Origin: Pohlia nutans
Taxonomy: Eukaryota > Streptophyta > Bryopsida > Bryales > Mniaceae
Assembly (NCBI GenBank): GCA_022496805.1
Contig: CM040104.1
Span: 3,075,650-3,139,649, forward strand
Length of the DNA: 64,000 nucleotides
Direction of reading: 5' to 3'
Part shown: positions 11,301 to 22,049 of the stretch, one piece after another
Layout: each line of letters begins with the position of its first letter
Position numbering within the stretch: the stretch's first letter is position 1
The notes under the pieces: generated by a model
The model's database searches: none
Seen by the model: the letters and a program-made list of their open reading frames with translations, nothing else
Told to the model about the DNA's origin: nothing
Position numbers and translations under genes: made by a program

Positions 11301-14209
11301 TTTCCATGTAATTAGTTCTTTCATATCAGTGGCTATCATTGAGAAAATCAACCATTCTCTGATTTGTGTTCTTCTTTTAGGTATCAGTTGGGCTTACTAT
11401 AATGAAAGCTACCATTCCTCAGATATTGAACGACATGAACATGTCTAACTTTCAAATTAGAAAGATCAGTTGATCTCCTTGCGCATTCAATCATCACAAT
11501 GTGACAATTTCATAAAGTAACGGCGACTTACTGGTGTTATTGTAATCAATGTAGGCTCCAAGCATGATGAAATGGATGCCGCCTGCGTTGAAGGAGTAGT
11601 ACATTTTGGAGCCCGAGTGGCTCTCTGCGTGCGGAACTGCGAACCTGGCCTTGTACGCAACAAAGCTTTCGTTGTTGATTTGGGGCTCATACTCATGGTT
11701 CCCTTCTATCACCATAAATGGGACAGTTGACGTTAAAGGCTCAATCATTCTGCTCCAACACACACAATAACATTATTCTTCTACAAGTCAGTAAATATTC
11801 CACACGACAAATAGTACTTGTAAAAGGACGTTCAGACCAAGGATTCATGGACCTTATAAAATGAAATTAAAAACATAATTCACAAGAGACCAAATTTTAT
11901 ATCACCGGAATCAGTGAAGAACATTGCATGTGTTGGTCAAAAGAGAAAGAAATTTGAACATAAGGAAGGCCACATAGAATCTAGTACTCAAAATTGCTAA
12001 AAACAAATCCAATTCGGGCTTCTTAAAAGAAGGAGAAAACTACATGAATACCTCTGCCACATGTCCCAGCGAGGTTGGTAAGTCTCGTGGATGGGTGTGA
12101 TTTTGCCAAACGTTTGACCATAATCATGGGTGCCAGTTCCGTTGGTGATGTACAAGTTTGCATAGGACAAGTCGCCGACCATGAGCACGAGATCGGGGTT
12201 ATTTTCTATCATATGGTCCACAGTGGAGGTGGAGTTGTAGGTCATGCCCAGGTCTCCAATAATGGCAACGCGTGTTGGGAAACTGGAACGTCCTGGCGCT
12301 GGCAGCGTCTTGAATGTGTGCTCACTGCTCATGGCAGACAACGTTGGGTCCCCACACCTGTAGTAGTATTTCGTCTCTGGTTCCAGTCCTGTTCCAAACG
12401 TAGACCCAGATTATTAGGGTTTACATACCCTAATTAACCCTAACGGACCAAGGATTAATGGTTTTAAAATGAAAAATTCAATTGACCACATTGTGAAAAT
12501 CATAATTCAAATGAGACCAAATTTTATATCACCGGAATCAGTGAAGAACATTGCATGTGTTGGTCAAAAGAGAAAGAAATTTGAACAAAAGGAAGTCCAC
12601 ATAGGACCGGCTCAAAATTGCTAAAAAAAAAAGAAAACATGAGGCCCAAACCTAATGAACCCCTAAAGGACCAAGGGTTCATGGTTTTAAAATGTCAAAT
12701 TCGATTGACCATATTGTGAAGAATATAGTGCAGATGGGACCAAATTTCATATCATCGGAATCAGTGAAGAACATTGCATGTGTTGGTCCAAAAAGAAAGA
12801 AATTTGAACAAAAGAAAGGCCACATAGGATTACTCGAAATTGCTAAAAAAAATAAAAAAAAATAAAAATGAGGTACAATTTGGGCTTCTTGGTCCTTGAG
12901 GGGTTCAGGGGTTCAGGAGTTAACTCAACAAGCAAATCCGGATATCATGAGAGATGATTCTACTTTTGAACTCGTCGAGTGCAAAATAGAAAAATTTCAC
13001 AACTGAACTGACAAACTTACACTGACCAAAACAACAATCATCTCATGTCACTGAGACATGAATTCATAGGACTTAGGGTTTAGGGTTTAGGATTTAGGGT
13101 TTAGGAATTTACCAGTGATGCGGACGTGATGGATGATCCCTGATGTATAATTCAACAGGCCTTCAAATGGATAGAGTTGGCTGTAGACCTCGGATGTCCC
13201 ATTTGCAGACTGTGTGTAAGTTCCAGAAGCAGTACCAAACTCTACAACACTCTTCACAAAACTCGGGTCCAGTGGCGTCACTTTGGGCCCCATCTGCCAA
13301 TCTCCTGCAACATGAATTACATTGTGTAATCAATATAATTCCAAAACAGATTTGGAGCACTTTTAGGGTTCCCAACACCCTTTTCACAATAGCCGAGAAA
13401 TCCTCACACTGGAAAAGCAAGAGCGTTGACCAACACAAAATAATGTCAATTTTCTGACCTTCTGACATACATAAATTCTCACCTGATACAAAAACTCAAA
13501 CCCAGGCAAAAAATATGAATTCTCGGTATTGAGATTCAGGAGAAAGCAAGCATCCGGACTTGCACAAGCTGGTACTCTTAAACCCTTTCCAAAACCCATT
13601 GTGGAGATGACCAGCCAATTTGAAGAGAAAGACGCATAAGCTACATTATTGTGTACACTCAATATAATAATTCTAAAACAGATTCCAACTTTTAGGGTTC
13701 CCAATACCCTTTTCACAATAGTCAAGAAATCCTCACACAGGAAAACCAAGAGCATTGACCAACACAAAACAATGTCAATTTTCGGACCTTCTGACATAAT
13801 GAATTTTCACCGCATACAAAAAATCAAACGCAAAAACATGAATTCTCGGTACTGAAATTCACCCGGACTTGCACAAGCTGGTAGTACTCTTAAACCCTTT
13901 CCAAAACCCTGACCAGACAATTTGAAGAGAAATTTGATGCAATAGTCGTCACGTACCAGAGATCCAGGACACCCACAGGGCACCTGGTGTGGATAGAACC
14001 AAAGTGATTTGTTCAGGGAAAATGGCAGGGACGCGCTTGACAACTCTGGGATCAAACATGGGCAAATCATCGCTTCCGGACCTCAAGCTGGCATCGAATT
14101 TCCTCGTGAACGGCCGGAACGGTCCGTCCAGCGTGGTGGGAATGCTCCTCTCCGCAAAGCTCACATTCCAAAGCACCACAAAGGACACCAAACCCAACGC
14201 CCACCCCAT
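8372..14209 (-). CDS. Purple acid phosphatase, PAP15/PAP23-like (probable phytase group), 7 exons
   Basis: Seven exons join in frame across GT-AG introns: 13957-14209, 13113-13304, 12052-12388, 11532-11749, 10824-11014, 9423-9704 and 8372-8536, giving about 545 residues, the usual size for large plant PAPs. The ATG at 14209 opens a hydrophobic signal peptide (MGWALGLVSFVVLWNVSFA). SIPTTLDGPF and SQLYPFEGLLNYTSGIIHHV are typical of the PAP15/PAP23 group. All five metal-binding motifs of the family are present: GDLG, GDLSYA, GNHE, THPPW and GHVHAYER. Family members are secreted Fe(III)-Zn/Mn phosphomonoesterases, and several hydrolyse phytate; that substrate is an inference here. Introns 2, 3, 5 and 6 hold MITEs, and intron 5 also holds a minisatellite. 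The last exon is found only by splicing over an 886-base intron. Confidence 0.93.
8709..8949. mobile_element. TTAA-flanked MITE, family M1, in the last phosphatase intron
   Basis: It begins TTAACTCCTAAACGACCAAG and ends TCCTTTAGGGGTTAA. The interior carries AAGCCCGAATTGGGCTTCAT, TGAGTAGCTCC and GTTCTTCACT, shared with the other M1 copies. Its orientation is opposite to the copy at 51717-51935. Confidence 0.85.
8967..9091. repeat. 125-bp dispersed repeat, copy 1 (MITE-like)
   Basis: It shares GTGACTAATCCATGCCTGCCA and TTGAAGTTAG...CATGTCATAATA with segments near 37516-37646 and 51072-51199. The ends are imperfect inverted repeats (CCCTCCATAATATGAC / GTCATAATAGAGAGGG). The copy lies in the last intron of the phosphatase gene. 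Confidence 0.75.
9250..9400. mobile_element. Partial M1 MITE in the last phosphatase intron
   Basis: It starts CTAATCCCTAAATGACCAAG and runs through AAGCCTGAATTGGACCTCA and ACTGATTCTGGTG, as other reverse-oriented M1 copies do. It then fades out before the splice donor at 9422. The second end is missing. Confidence 0.65.
9948..10156. repeat. Intronic minisatellite, left part (~45-bp unit)
   Basis: Repeated units of the form CCAATTGTAACACCATTTA + AGAGCAGCTTCTAACATAAACCCT, four to five imperfect copies. The array resumes after the M1 element at 10157-10523, so the MITE landed inside it. Confidence 0.85.
10157..10523. mobile_element. M1 MITE inserted in the intronic minisatellite
   Basis: The ends are TTAACCCCTAAAGGACCACG and GGTCCTTTAGGGGTTGA. 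The interior is M1 in reverse orientation. A 125-bp inverted-repeat element (10332-10456) is nested inside it. Confidence 0.85.
10332..10456. mobile_element. 125-bp palindromic mini-element nested in an M1 MITE
   Basis: CGTAGACATGCCACT at the left matches AGTGGCATGTCTACG at the right exactly. The symmetry continues inward (ACCGTG / CACGGT, TCAATTGTA / TACAATTGA), so the whole unit can fold into one hairpin. No second copy in this window. Confidence 0.8.
10523..10737. repeat. Intronic minisatellite, right part
   Basis: Continuation of the ~45-bp array (CCAATTGTAACACCATTTAA, GAGCAGTTTTTAACATAA). It includes a perfect local duplication of CCCTGTCAAAGAGGAGTTTC followed by TAAGAGAAA. Confidence 0.8.
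11830..12030. mobile_element. Decayed M1 MITE in phosphatase intron 3
   Basis: M1 interior motifs are present in forward order: ACCAAATTTTATATCACCGG, GAACATTGCATGTGTTGGTC, GAAAGAAATTTGAACATAAG and TTCGGGCTTCTT. Both TTAA ends are lost. The exon-3 donor at 12051 lies just beyond. Confidence 0.7.
12434..12660. mobile_element. M1 MITE, first of two adjacent copies in phosphatase intron 2
   Basis: It begins TTAACCCTAACGGACCAAGG and carries all M1 interior motifs forward (ATGGTTTTAAAATG, AGACCAAATTTTATATCACC). It ends at AACATGAGGCCCAAACCTAATGAA, where the right terminal repeat has decayed and the next copy begins at once. Confidence 0.8.
12657..12907. mobile_element. M1 MITE, second of two adjacent copies in phosphatase intron 2
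   Basis: It begins TGAACCCCTAAAGGACCAAG and ends CTTCTTGGTCCTTGAGGGGTTCA. Its termini are mutated from TTAA at both ends. Same orientation as its left neighbour. Confidence 0.85.
13074..13106. repeat. Interstitial telomere-type repeats
   Basis: Four to five tandem or near-tandem copies of TTTAGGG/TTAGGGT type in intron 2 of the phosphatase gene, immediately before the exon-2 splice donor. Similar short runs occur at 60127 and 34505. Confidence 0.75.
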
Positions 14210-15189
14210 CACTAATAACTACTCAATTAATTAACACGGGCTGCAAGTTCAATTCTGCAAGTTCTGCACGCAACGTAGTGAACGCTCCTGAAGGCGCATA
14301 CAATGCAGCTGTGGAGCTAGCTGTGGAAGAAGGTACGAGCAGATCATGGGGATATGCAAAAAGCATCTCGGTTTCATTCTTGGATCAGAGGGCGTGATTT
14401 TTGGATCTGTTGCAACGAATTGTTCCGCGTCGTCGTCGTCATTGCCGGGTCCGACAGACAGAGATTGTGATAAACCTCCATCGCGTCGCTCACTACTGTC
14501 ACTGCGCTTGGGCTGTTGGAAACGGTGCTTGGATGGCGAAGCGCCGCCATGGCTACAAGAACTACAAAGCATATTCTCGAGGTATATCTCACAGACTGTG
14601 GAATCATACTTCCTCTTCTGTCGCTCTCAAGGGGCCGGCATTTCCAGATTTTTCAGCATTTTTATTTTTATTTTTATTTTTATTTTGTTTGCCACAAATA
14701 GGGCCATTACATTATTAACCCCTACATAACATTTAGTAGCATGCATTGTCCTGCCTTGACTTTAGAGTAGATGGTGTGGAATATTCCACATCCAATAGTT
14801 CATCAGTAGCTAAGTGGAGAGACGGAGGCTCAAGGTGATGAGCAAAGTGCATGAAGGAAAGGCAGTGGACATGAAGGCTATTGAATGTTATATAAACGTC
14901 CATAACATTATAAACTGGTAGGGTACTGCACCGCCTACTACTTAGTTGACTTTTTACTGTTATAGAGTAACTTTCTTTGGAACATGGAGTGAAAGATGAC
15001 ACTTGCCATTATATGAGGGAATTTAGTAGGAGTCAAGCAAGTAAGACAAACTTAACTTTTTGAAGTGCATGCGTCCATATAATGTACGACGAACAAATTG
15101 CAACCTTTCTCTTGACTACATCATGTACTGTACAGTTTTTCATCCATCCAAATTTCTCTTAGTTCTTGTACTAGTTGATTATCATTTGT
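14210..15189. other. Upstream region of the phosphatase gene
   Basis: Presumed promoter and 5' untranslated region of the minus-strand gene. The 14340-14650 segment is GC-richer and open in several frames on both strands. None shows a domain, so I do not call a gene. A (TTTTTA)n-like run lies at about 14660-14690. Confidence 0.4.
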
Positions 15190-15605
15190 ACAATATGGAT
15201 CATCAAGATAAGATATTGTGAGTTTTCGAAAAACAACACAATTGGTTTATGTCAAGTTTCATTCTTAGCTCAAAAAATGAGGCCTTAAACATGATTTTTC
15301 CAAAATAAGTAGAATCAAATAATGGAAACCATACCATCTTGTAGTACATGTTATTCCAATTTCATTACAATATTTTTTAATTTTTTGTGTTAATTTTAAA
15401 AAATTTGATTTAATTTCAAGAGATAACCTTGCAAAACTAATTAAAAACTATTAATAATAAATATGATGAATCCAACCGTACAAATGTGATCTTCACATTG
15501 ACATTTACAACTTTGCCTTGTACATCAACTCCATTTTTGTTTTTCATCAAACATTTTATAACGAATTTTTTAAAACAATGTTGAATCGGGACGTTGAAAA
15601 GTTAG
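15190..15605. mobile_element. TTAA-type MITE, family M3, partial
   Basis: The sequence is the reverse complement of much of 57006-57553: shared TTGGTTTATGTCAAGTTTCA, CTCAAAAAATGAGGCC, CATCAAACATTTTATAACG and GTTGAATCGGGACGTT at the end. The right TTAA is mutated (GTTAG), and the left end is uncertain. Confidence 0.65.
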
Positions 15606-16784
15606 AGCCTTTTTTTTCCAAGACAAGCTTTGGAACAAAAACGTGGCCCTCATCTTCTTGACAAGTCACAGCATCCGCAAAGTAATCCCTCTACAAAAAG
15701 AATCAAAAGTAAAAAATGGATGAAAAACCATTAAATCTTTGATTCATCAACCTGCCCTTAGCCTCTCAAGCCTTTGGGGGCTAACTAATTGTAAAAATAA
15801 AGCACTCACTTAGCTTGCAACTAGTCCAATATCCTAAGAGCATCCTTATTATAACATGTATTTAAATATAGTATTTTTGATTGTGAACCTTCGGTCAACA
15901 TTTTACATTTTCTCTTTATATCAAGCCCTCTAAAGCTGACTCTCTACAACCAAAAGCATCCTCTTGCAAAAACCGTATGTTGTGCTAGTTCCATGGTCCT
16001 CTGAAATGTTGAGCCATTTGATCGATGGCGTCTAAGACCCAATGTCTTTGCGATGTCAATTTGTTGAATTTTCATTTTCAAAGCATGACTTGCTGTGGAC
16101 ACAAAAAATTAAAAAAAACTAGTGTGCTTTTGATGGAGTGTATCTCAATCAACCAATTTCCAAATCCAAAATTTCTTGTGTTTTTTCAATGTAATTCTGG
16201 ATGTGCTTCTAATGATAGTAATCTTGACTTCTAATTTTATGGGGAATAAAAAGATACAATTTCATTTGCCAGGTGGACTGAAGATGCTCCAAAATCATCC
16301 TCAAACCCTGGATTTCCGTGATAAATTCAAAATTTTAGGAAACCAAGACCATATGGCGTGAAGGACGGACCTTGAATACAATTTTTTCCACGTCATGCAT
16401 AGCAAATATTTTTGTGACAGCAACTGCCCCTAAACCTCTTTGTCACCATGCCCGTGCACGTGACTTGTAAGCGAGCTAGGAAATGTTTGTACATTTTGAC
16501 GGGTAGAAGAAATCACGAACGTCATAGGAACTTGAGAACTCCTTAGTTTATGACCATAACCGGTTGTTGACTTTTCAATGCTAATGTGGCTCCAACCCAT
16601 TGGCAACCCGTCACCATCGCCATCACAAATTGCAACTCATAACCTTCTCTCTTTCAACTTGCATCCTCCACCCTTGGATCATGAAGGATGAAGGGTTGTG
16701 ATTGAAAAGTGAACCACCATTTATGTATGATAACCTACTCGCCGCTGCCACAGCTAGTCATTATCTAATATGTTCTTTTGAACT
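15606..16784. other. Intergenic DNA without a supported gene
   Basis: AT-rich sequence with short open frames only; no domain or repeat that I can name. Confidence 0.4.
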
Positions 16785-17008
16785 AAGATCTTAGAATTTT
16801 TCGCTCTTCTCTTTTCTTCTAAATTTTTTTCTTCCTTTTCTCCAAGCATTTGTTCATTTTCTAATTTTGGTGAATCACTTCAACATGAAACGAGGCATAA
16901 AAAATTCACAAATCATCTCCTTTCCGCAAAATTCACACATGCATGAAGCTATTTTGACAAAGAATTTTGTAGTATTTTTTGGATTGCAAAAAGTCCTTTA
17001 GAGGTTAA
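16785..17008. mobile_element. Partial M2 MITE
   Basis: GTGAATCACTTCAACATGAAACG, AGGCATAAAAAATTCACAAAT and CATGCATGAAGCTA match other M2 copies in reverse orientation. It ends CCTTTAGAGGTTAA (TTAA 17005-17008). The left part is missing or diverged. Confidence 0.65.
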
Positions 17009-17691
17009 AGAATAACTCTATTGTAATAGGTTAGAAACTCTGGTGCATTAATAGTTTAAACTATTTAGTCTTTTTTTAACCCCTTAAGGACCGTGAGGAC
17101 ATATTGTGTCCTCAATGTTTTTTGATCTTGTATAGCATGCATGGATTTACTCAAATTAGGGTTTGTTGCACTAAAGATTTGAAATGAGTTGAAATAGCAA
17201 CATACTTAGTGATGACAATTGTGGAAAAATGTGAAACATCGACCAAGAATAATATCTACAAGTGTTGGGTAAAAGCAGTGACTTTTCAGTTACGGAGGTT
17301 GATTTGGCCATAAAACCGGCTCTAAAACCTATGCCTAACACCAAGAGAGAACATACCTTTAGCTATTGCATATGCTTATACAAAACTAATTGCCATCAGA
17401 AATTTAAAAATCATATGCTATTTGTAACAATTTGAACTCAAAAGCTTATGATTGTCGTAGAAGGTCCACCCAATACCAATACAACTGACTAGGGCCCGAT
17501 GTCAGAATTGGATTTCCACATCAGATTTTGAGAGGTCTACCTCACCTCGAACCTATCACAAGATGACATGTAGCATTGACCCATGAAGTGTACCCTTTTG
17601 AATGACTCTAAAGGTAATTTTAATACTGTAAGTGGCTGTCATGGTCGGCGAAAAATAATTATAAAAAGAAAGCCCAAATCTTTAGGAATTT

Positions 17692-17724
<33 letters not shown>

Positions 17725-17784
17725 CTATTTTAGATGGTGAAAAATACAATCTTAGAGTATATCCATAGAATATGACATTTGTTG
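17009..17784. other. Intergenic DNA left of the LINE
   Basis: A TTAACCCCTTAAGGACCGTG segment at 17076 looks like the left end of another TTAA-type element. Its right end was not found. Bases 17775-17784 (ACATTTGTTG) are the candidate left target duplication of the LINE. Confidence 0.45.
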
Positions 17785-18618
17785 GAAATGTAGAGACAGT
17801 ATGAGCCGTTGCTAGTGAGCTGATGGGCGGATCTAACATCTGAGATGTTGTTGTGAACTCTTTGATCGGAAGGCATGTGGGTGATTCTGAACTTTCTTTT
17901 GGCCTGTAGACAGCAGATTGTTGGTTCAAGCGTTGGTTTGTGTAGATTCAGATCTGTGAATTGAAGTGCTAACCACTTTATATCTGATTTTGAGAAGCGG
18001 GTTGTGGGAGCAAAGTAGGTGCATGCTTTGTTATGTTGGATTCAGCCCCTCTAACATTTTATATTTTGAAGGACTGCTGCACATTCATAATAACAGATCT
18101 GGATCTCTCATACATCACCGTCTCGTACAAACACTCTCGCTCAATACAACAATTAGATCTGCACACCATTCCTCTCGTTTGCACATGATCCGCCCATTGC
18201 TGACCCCTTAAGCGTATTCTAGACCTTGCAACTTGAGCCTAGATAGATCTAGCAGTTTTAGTTCGCACCCCTCCAGATCGAGTAGTTCGAGCTACACCAA
18301 GGCCCCATCTCAGCACTTACAGCAGCAATCCAAGCGCCTGCATTTAGATCGGCACCAACGCCCAGCAGTGGCCAGAGCCCTAATTTCAAAAAATCAATTC
18401 CGAGGGAGTGGAGCAACGCCTAGTGCAGCAGCTCAGCACCATACCAGCAGATCGGCACCCAGCTCAGCACTGTGCAAACAGTCCAAATCCCAGCAGCGAG
18501 ATCGGCACCAAAGCCAGCTAACCAATACCCAAGTTCACTGCGGCCCTGAGATCCAGCTGTAGCAGCTAGAACCGCCTGCTAGCAAGCAGCCTGGAGCTGC
18601 GACAGCACCCACAAACAG

Positions 18619-18736
18619 GTAAGTCTTCTTACCTAAGCTCCTTCATTTGTTATCATCATATCCTCCCCGCTATCAATACTAATACCACCCTCCTTTTTTC
18701 CAATCATATTCCTGTTTTCTTCCATGTCTACCTTAG
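18619..18736 (+). other. Intron-like segment 1 in the LINE leader
   Basis: It starts at CAAACAG|GTAAGTC and ends at a pyrimidine-rich stretch followed by CTTAG. It is 118 bases long. A second segment with the same donor context lies exactly 360 bases downstream. Confidence 0.4.
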
Positions 18737-18978
18737 GTTAACTCTTTCAAAGCTGCCCAATAGCACTGGATCCACTAGCAACATTACCTGCCGGGTTCTC
18801 CAGAGCCAAATCAGCACCATCAACCCTAATAGGGTTCAGCACAGTAGAACTCCTCAAACCTCTCCCAGCGCTCACAAAACCTGGAACAATCGCAGTCCCC
18901 ATAAGCACACTTGCTTCATCATCCCGTGCCATAACTTCTCAGCACACAACTCGAAGCCGCATCATCACCAACAAACAG

Positions 18979-19096
18979 GTAAGTGCACTCATACTTACTC
19001 TCTTCCTTGTTGCAAACCTAACCCCCCTTGGCTTAGTAAATTTTTTTACTCTGGCTACATCAACCCAGTTTTAGAGCCTCACCAGTTGCATTGCAG
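18979..19096 (+). other. Intron-like segment 2 in the LINE leader
   Basis: Donor CAAACAG|GTAAGTG, acceptor GCATTGCAG, again 118 bases. The 13-base donor context ACAAACAGGTAAG is identical to that at 18611, suggesting an old 360-bp duplication whose remainder has diverged. Confidence 0.4.
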
Positions 19097-19298
19097 CTTA
19101 GACCTTCATGATTATTTCATCTGCATTGATACTAATAGCTCGGGCAATCACCTTAACTTCCGGTGTAGCAACAGTCTTGATGTCCTTGAGCAGGAGCAGT
19201 ACAGATGCAACTTCCAACCCTTTGTAAGCTCCCGTGTAGCCTGGTGCAGCCACAGCACCAAGAATCTGTCGCACTACAGCAAGGTTAGTATCAACAAG

Positions 19299-19452
19299 GT
19301 AAGCAAACCCATGCAGCAGGACCTTTGCTACGGCCCACAGACCCCCACACGTAAACCCGTAAAACCTCTAACCCTACTCTTTTGCAACTTGCACTTACTT
19401 CCTAACCCCCTTGCTCGCATTACTAGATCCCTGCATTGTAAGCTTTTTGCAG
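19299..19452 (+). other. Intron-like segment 3 in the LINE leader
   Basis: Donor CAACAAG|GTAAGC and acceptor GCTTTTTGCAG. The acceptor lies 17 bases before the ORF1 ATG at 19470. The segment is open in the ORF1 frame, so retention would not by itself break ORF1. Confidence 0.4.
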
Positions 19453-19469
19453 AGACCTCTAAGCCAAAG

Positions 19470-22049
19470 ATGGAGACACGTTTATCAGCTTGGACCCGCC
19501 CTACAGAGGAACGGCAAGCAACTGATATGGAAGTTGATTCCCCATCCGCCAATCTGAAGAGGCTACTTGAAGCCAAAGCAGCCAGAGAAGCTAACAACGA
19601 CAATGGCAAGAAAAACAAGAATAACACCAACTTGGCAAAGAAACCCACCATTATAGAAGAAGACACCATTATGGATGCAGGTGACATTGAATCCAGGAGT
19701 CACACGGCGGAACATACCCACATCGCCGAAAACAACAAGAGAGAACGTAGTCGGAAGGAAGCTGCCGACGAGGCAGCAGAGCCGCACACTCCCAGCAGCC
19801 GCGGCAAAGACCGAGAACAGAGGAGCCCCAACAAAACGGCAAGACGCATCGACCAGCACAGTAACCACATGTATAGTGACCGTGGCAGAAGCACGCAAAA
19901 GCCAGGAAGCGCCAGTGACCGTGGTAGGAGCGTTAGCAGACAGGTAACGAGCAGCATCAGAGACCGCAACCGGAGCGTGAGCAAGAGAGGGGCGAACAAC
20001 ACCGACAATCGCAGCAGGAGCGCAAACATGCGGGGAGCAGGTAATAACGGCGACCGCAATGGAGGCGATAACAACCACAAAACGACCAACAACGGCCACC
20101 GCAAAGATGACCTAAGCAAGCAAGGGACGGCCAACACCAACGCCAAAGGAGGAGGAGAAGACTACGGCACTCCCATCGGGCAACGCAACAGGTCGACGGT
20201 CGACGCGAACATGATGAGAGAAGGAAACAACAGCAGGGGCAAACCAGCGGGAGCGCAAGGTGAAGTCACAGCAGGCGGGGACTGGAGAACAAGCCGCACC
20301 GAAGGGAAAAGCCAGGCAGAAGAAGGAGAGTCTTCAAGGAACCAGAAGGAAAGGGAGATCACGCAAGGCAACGACAACGGTAATAAAGAACTGGAAGAGC
20401 AGGGCACACATCGGCATGGCAAACAAGGGCAGAGAGGAGACAATGCATACATCAAAGACTCAGACAGCTTGGAACAGGAACCCCCAAAACAAACAGAGTC
20501 TCTAAACTCTAAGCCTAAGCGCAAAAACGTGGCTATAGGTCCACGAAGCCCAAATTTTTGGATGGGATTTAAAACTATGGAAACACTATCCCGGGAAAGA
20601 GGAGAAGATGTCCTTTTCACGGATGAGTCACTTGAGGACATGATTACTAGGGGAATGTCCGCCATAGAGGCCGAAGAAGTTTGGGATGCAACCGTGGCCT
20701 TCCCACGTATTCCCCAAATTCTATACCCCATGATGAGAGAAGATGGGATTTTAGGCCAACATTACAACCTCACTCAAATCCCATTTGAGGTACCGGTTGA
20801 TCCTATCACCGGATTGGCATTGGACTTTCATGTAGAGGTGCACTTTGAAGTGCACATGGACAACCCCATTTTGCATGACACCGCCAAGGCCTTGATTACC
20901 CAAAGGCTAGCACGCATGGACATTCCATTGGGCACAAGCATCATAGACCCAATGGCGGTACTATGCTTTAGTACTAAGAGGGGCGGTCAAAGAGGTGTGT
21001 GGAACGGAGTTGTTAAACTCCATCTCCTTCACCCCGAGAAGGATGGCATTGACATGCTCAAGGGGTTACGTCCCTTCATCCTAAACCTAGACACACTCGA
21101 CGGAGATCCCACATATGTACTAGGGAAGGTTTGCAAGAGCTTCAATAGTGTTTCCAAAAACACTAATCTCTCCATAAAAATTAAAAGTGAAAATCTTGCA
21201 AACACCACCGCAAGTGAGCTTTTCCATGATGTTTTGAGGAATAGTTTCCTCAAAACACATGACTTTGAAATTCTTGATGTACAAAAAGGCACTCTTGAGA
21301 GCCATGCCTTCATTTTGGCACCAACCCCCAAGCAAGCGGAAAAAATCAGAATTTTCCACGTGGCCGCCAACCACGAAATTATCTTGCCTCAAAAATAAAT
21401 AAATTATGCTCCACGCATTACTCCCGAGGCTAGAGCAAAGAAGGATGCTTTAACATTGACTCTCTCTCATCTACCCATCTTGAAAACGGTGGTTGACACC
21501 ACCGAGGCCATCACCAAAACTATGAAGAGCAAAAATATAGCCTCCATTTGGTTTCATAGAGAGGTTGGAACAATGCACAATGGGAGTGCAAATGTGCAAT
21601 GCACAAACCCCATTGTGTATCGTTCATTCCTCAACAAAACGCATGTGATTGATGGCCAATATGTTGAGTTTGTACCGCATAGGAGGAGTTTAGGAGGATT
21701 GGAGCCACCTACAAAGGAGCAAATTGAAGCATGGGGCTTCAATGACATCAACACGGCTTTGGTAAATACCATTACAACCCTTGTTTCTTCAACACCCTCT
21801 ATCACCAAAGAGGATGTAATTTCAATCATGGAAGAAAGCAATAAAAACATGAGAGAAGAAAACAAAAAAATGAAAGAAGAAATGGAAATGACAATGGAGA
21901 AAAAAATGAAGGAAGACCGGCTCATCAACGACGCCAAGCATGAAGAATTACAAAACAAGATGGATTTTATTCAAGACACTCTCATGTTGGCACTCAACAC
22001 CCTTCAAGAAATGAAAGAAGCAAGACCAACCCTAAAAAACGTGGAGTGA
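19470..22049 (+). pseudogene. LINE ORF1 protein, interrupted by one in-frame stop
   Basis: I start at the ATG at 19470 (METRLSAW), because the open frame further upstream has no other good start and lies in the leader. The first ~300 residues are low complexity, with repeated DRGRSxS/DRNRSVSK-like RS-rich units that suggest RNA binding. A globular region follows (from GPRSPNFWMGFKTME), unknown to me, with GVVKLHLLHPEKDGIDMLKG-like stretches. A TAA at 21396-21398, inside AAAAATAAATAAAT, stops it after 642 residues. The same frame then continues for 216 codons into a charged coiled coil (about 21820-22000, EENKKMKEEMEMTMEKKMKE). ORF1 proteins of LINEs usually coat the RNA; that role is inferred from position and composition. 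Confidence 0.75.

Noticed and set aside
14346..14729. Overlapping open frames upstream of the phosphatase gene, including MAKRRHGYKNYKAYSR followed by a donor-like GTATAT
   Set aside because: Several frames on both strands are open at once, no domain is visible and no following exon could be found; more likely a GC-rich promoter or leader.
18233..18562. Ser-rich open frame as a separate gene
   Set aside because: It lies inside the LINE leader, has no domain, and contains repeated AGATCGGCACC motifs; it reads as untranslated leader.
19086..19469. Upstream extension of LINE ORF1
   Set aside because: The frame is open but starts without a suitable ATG and spans an intron-like segment; the ATG at 19470 is the better start.
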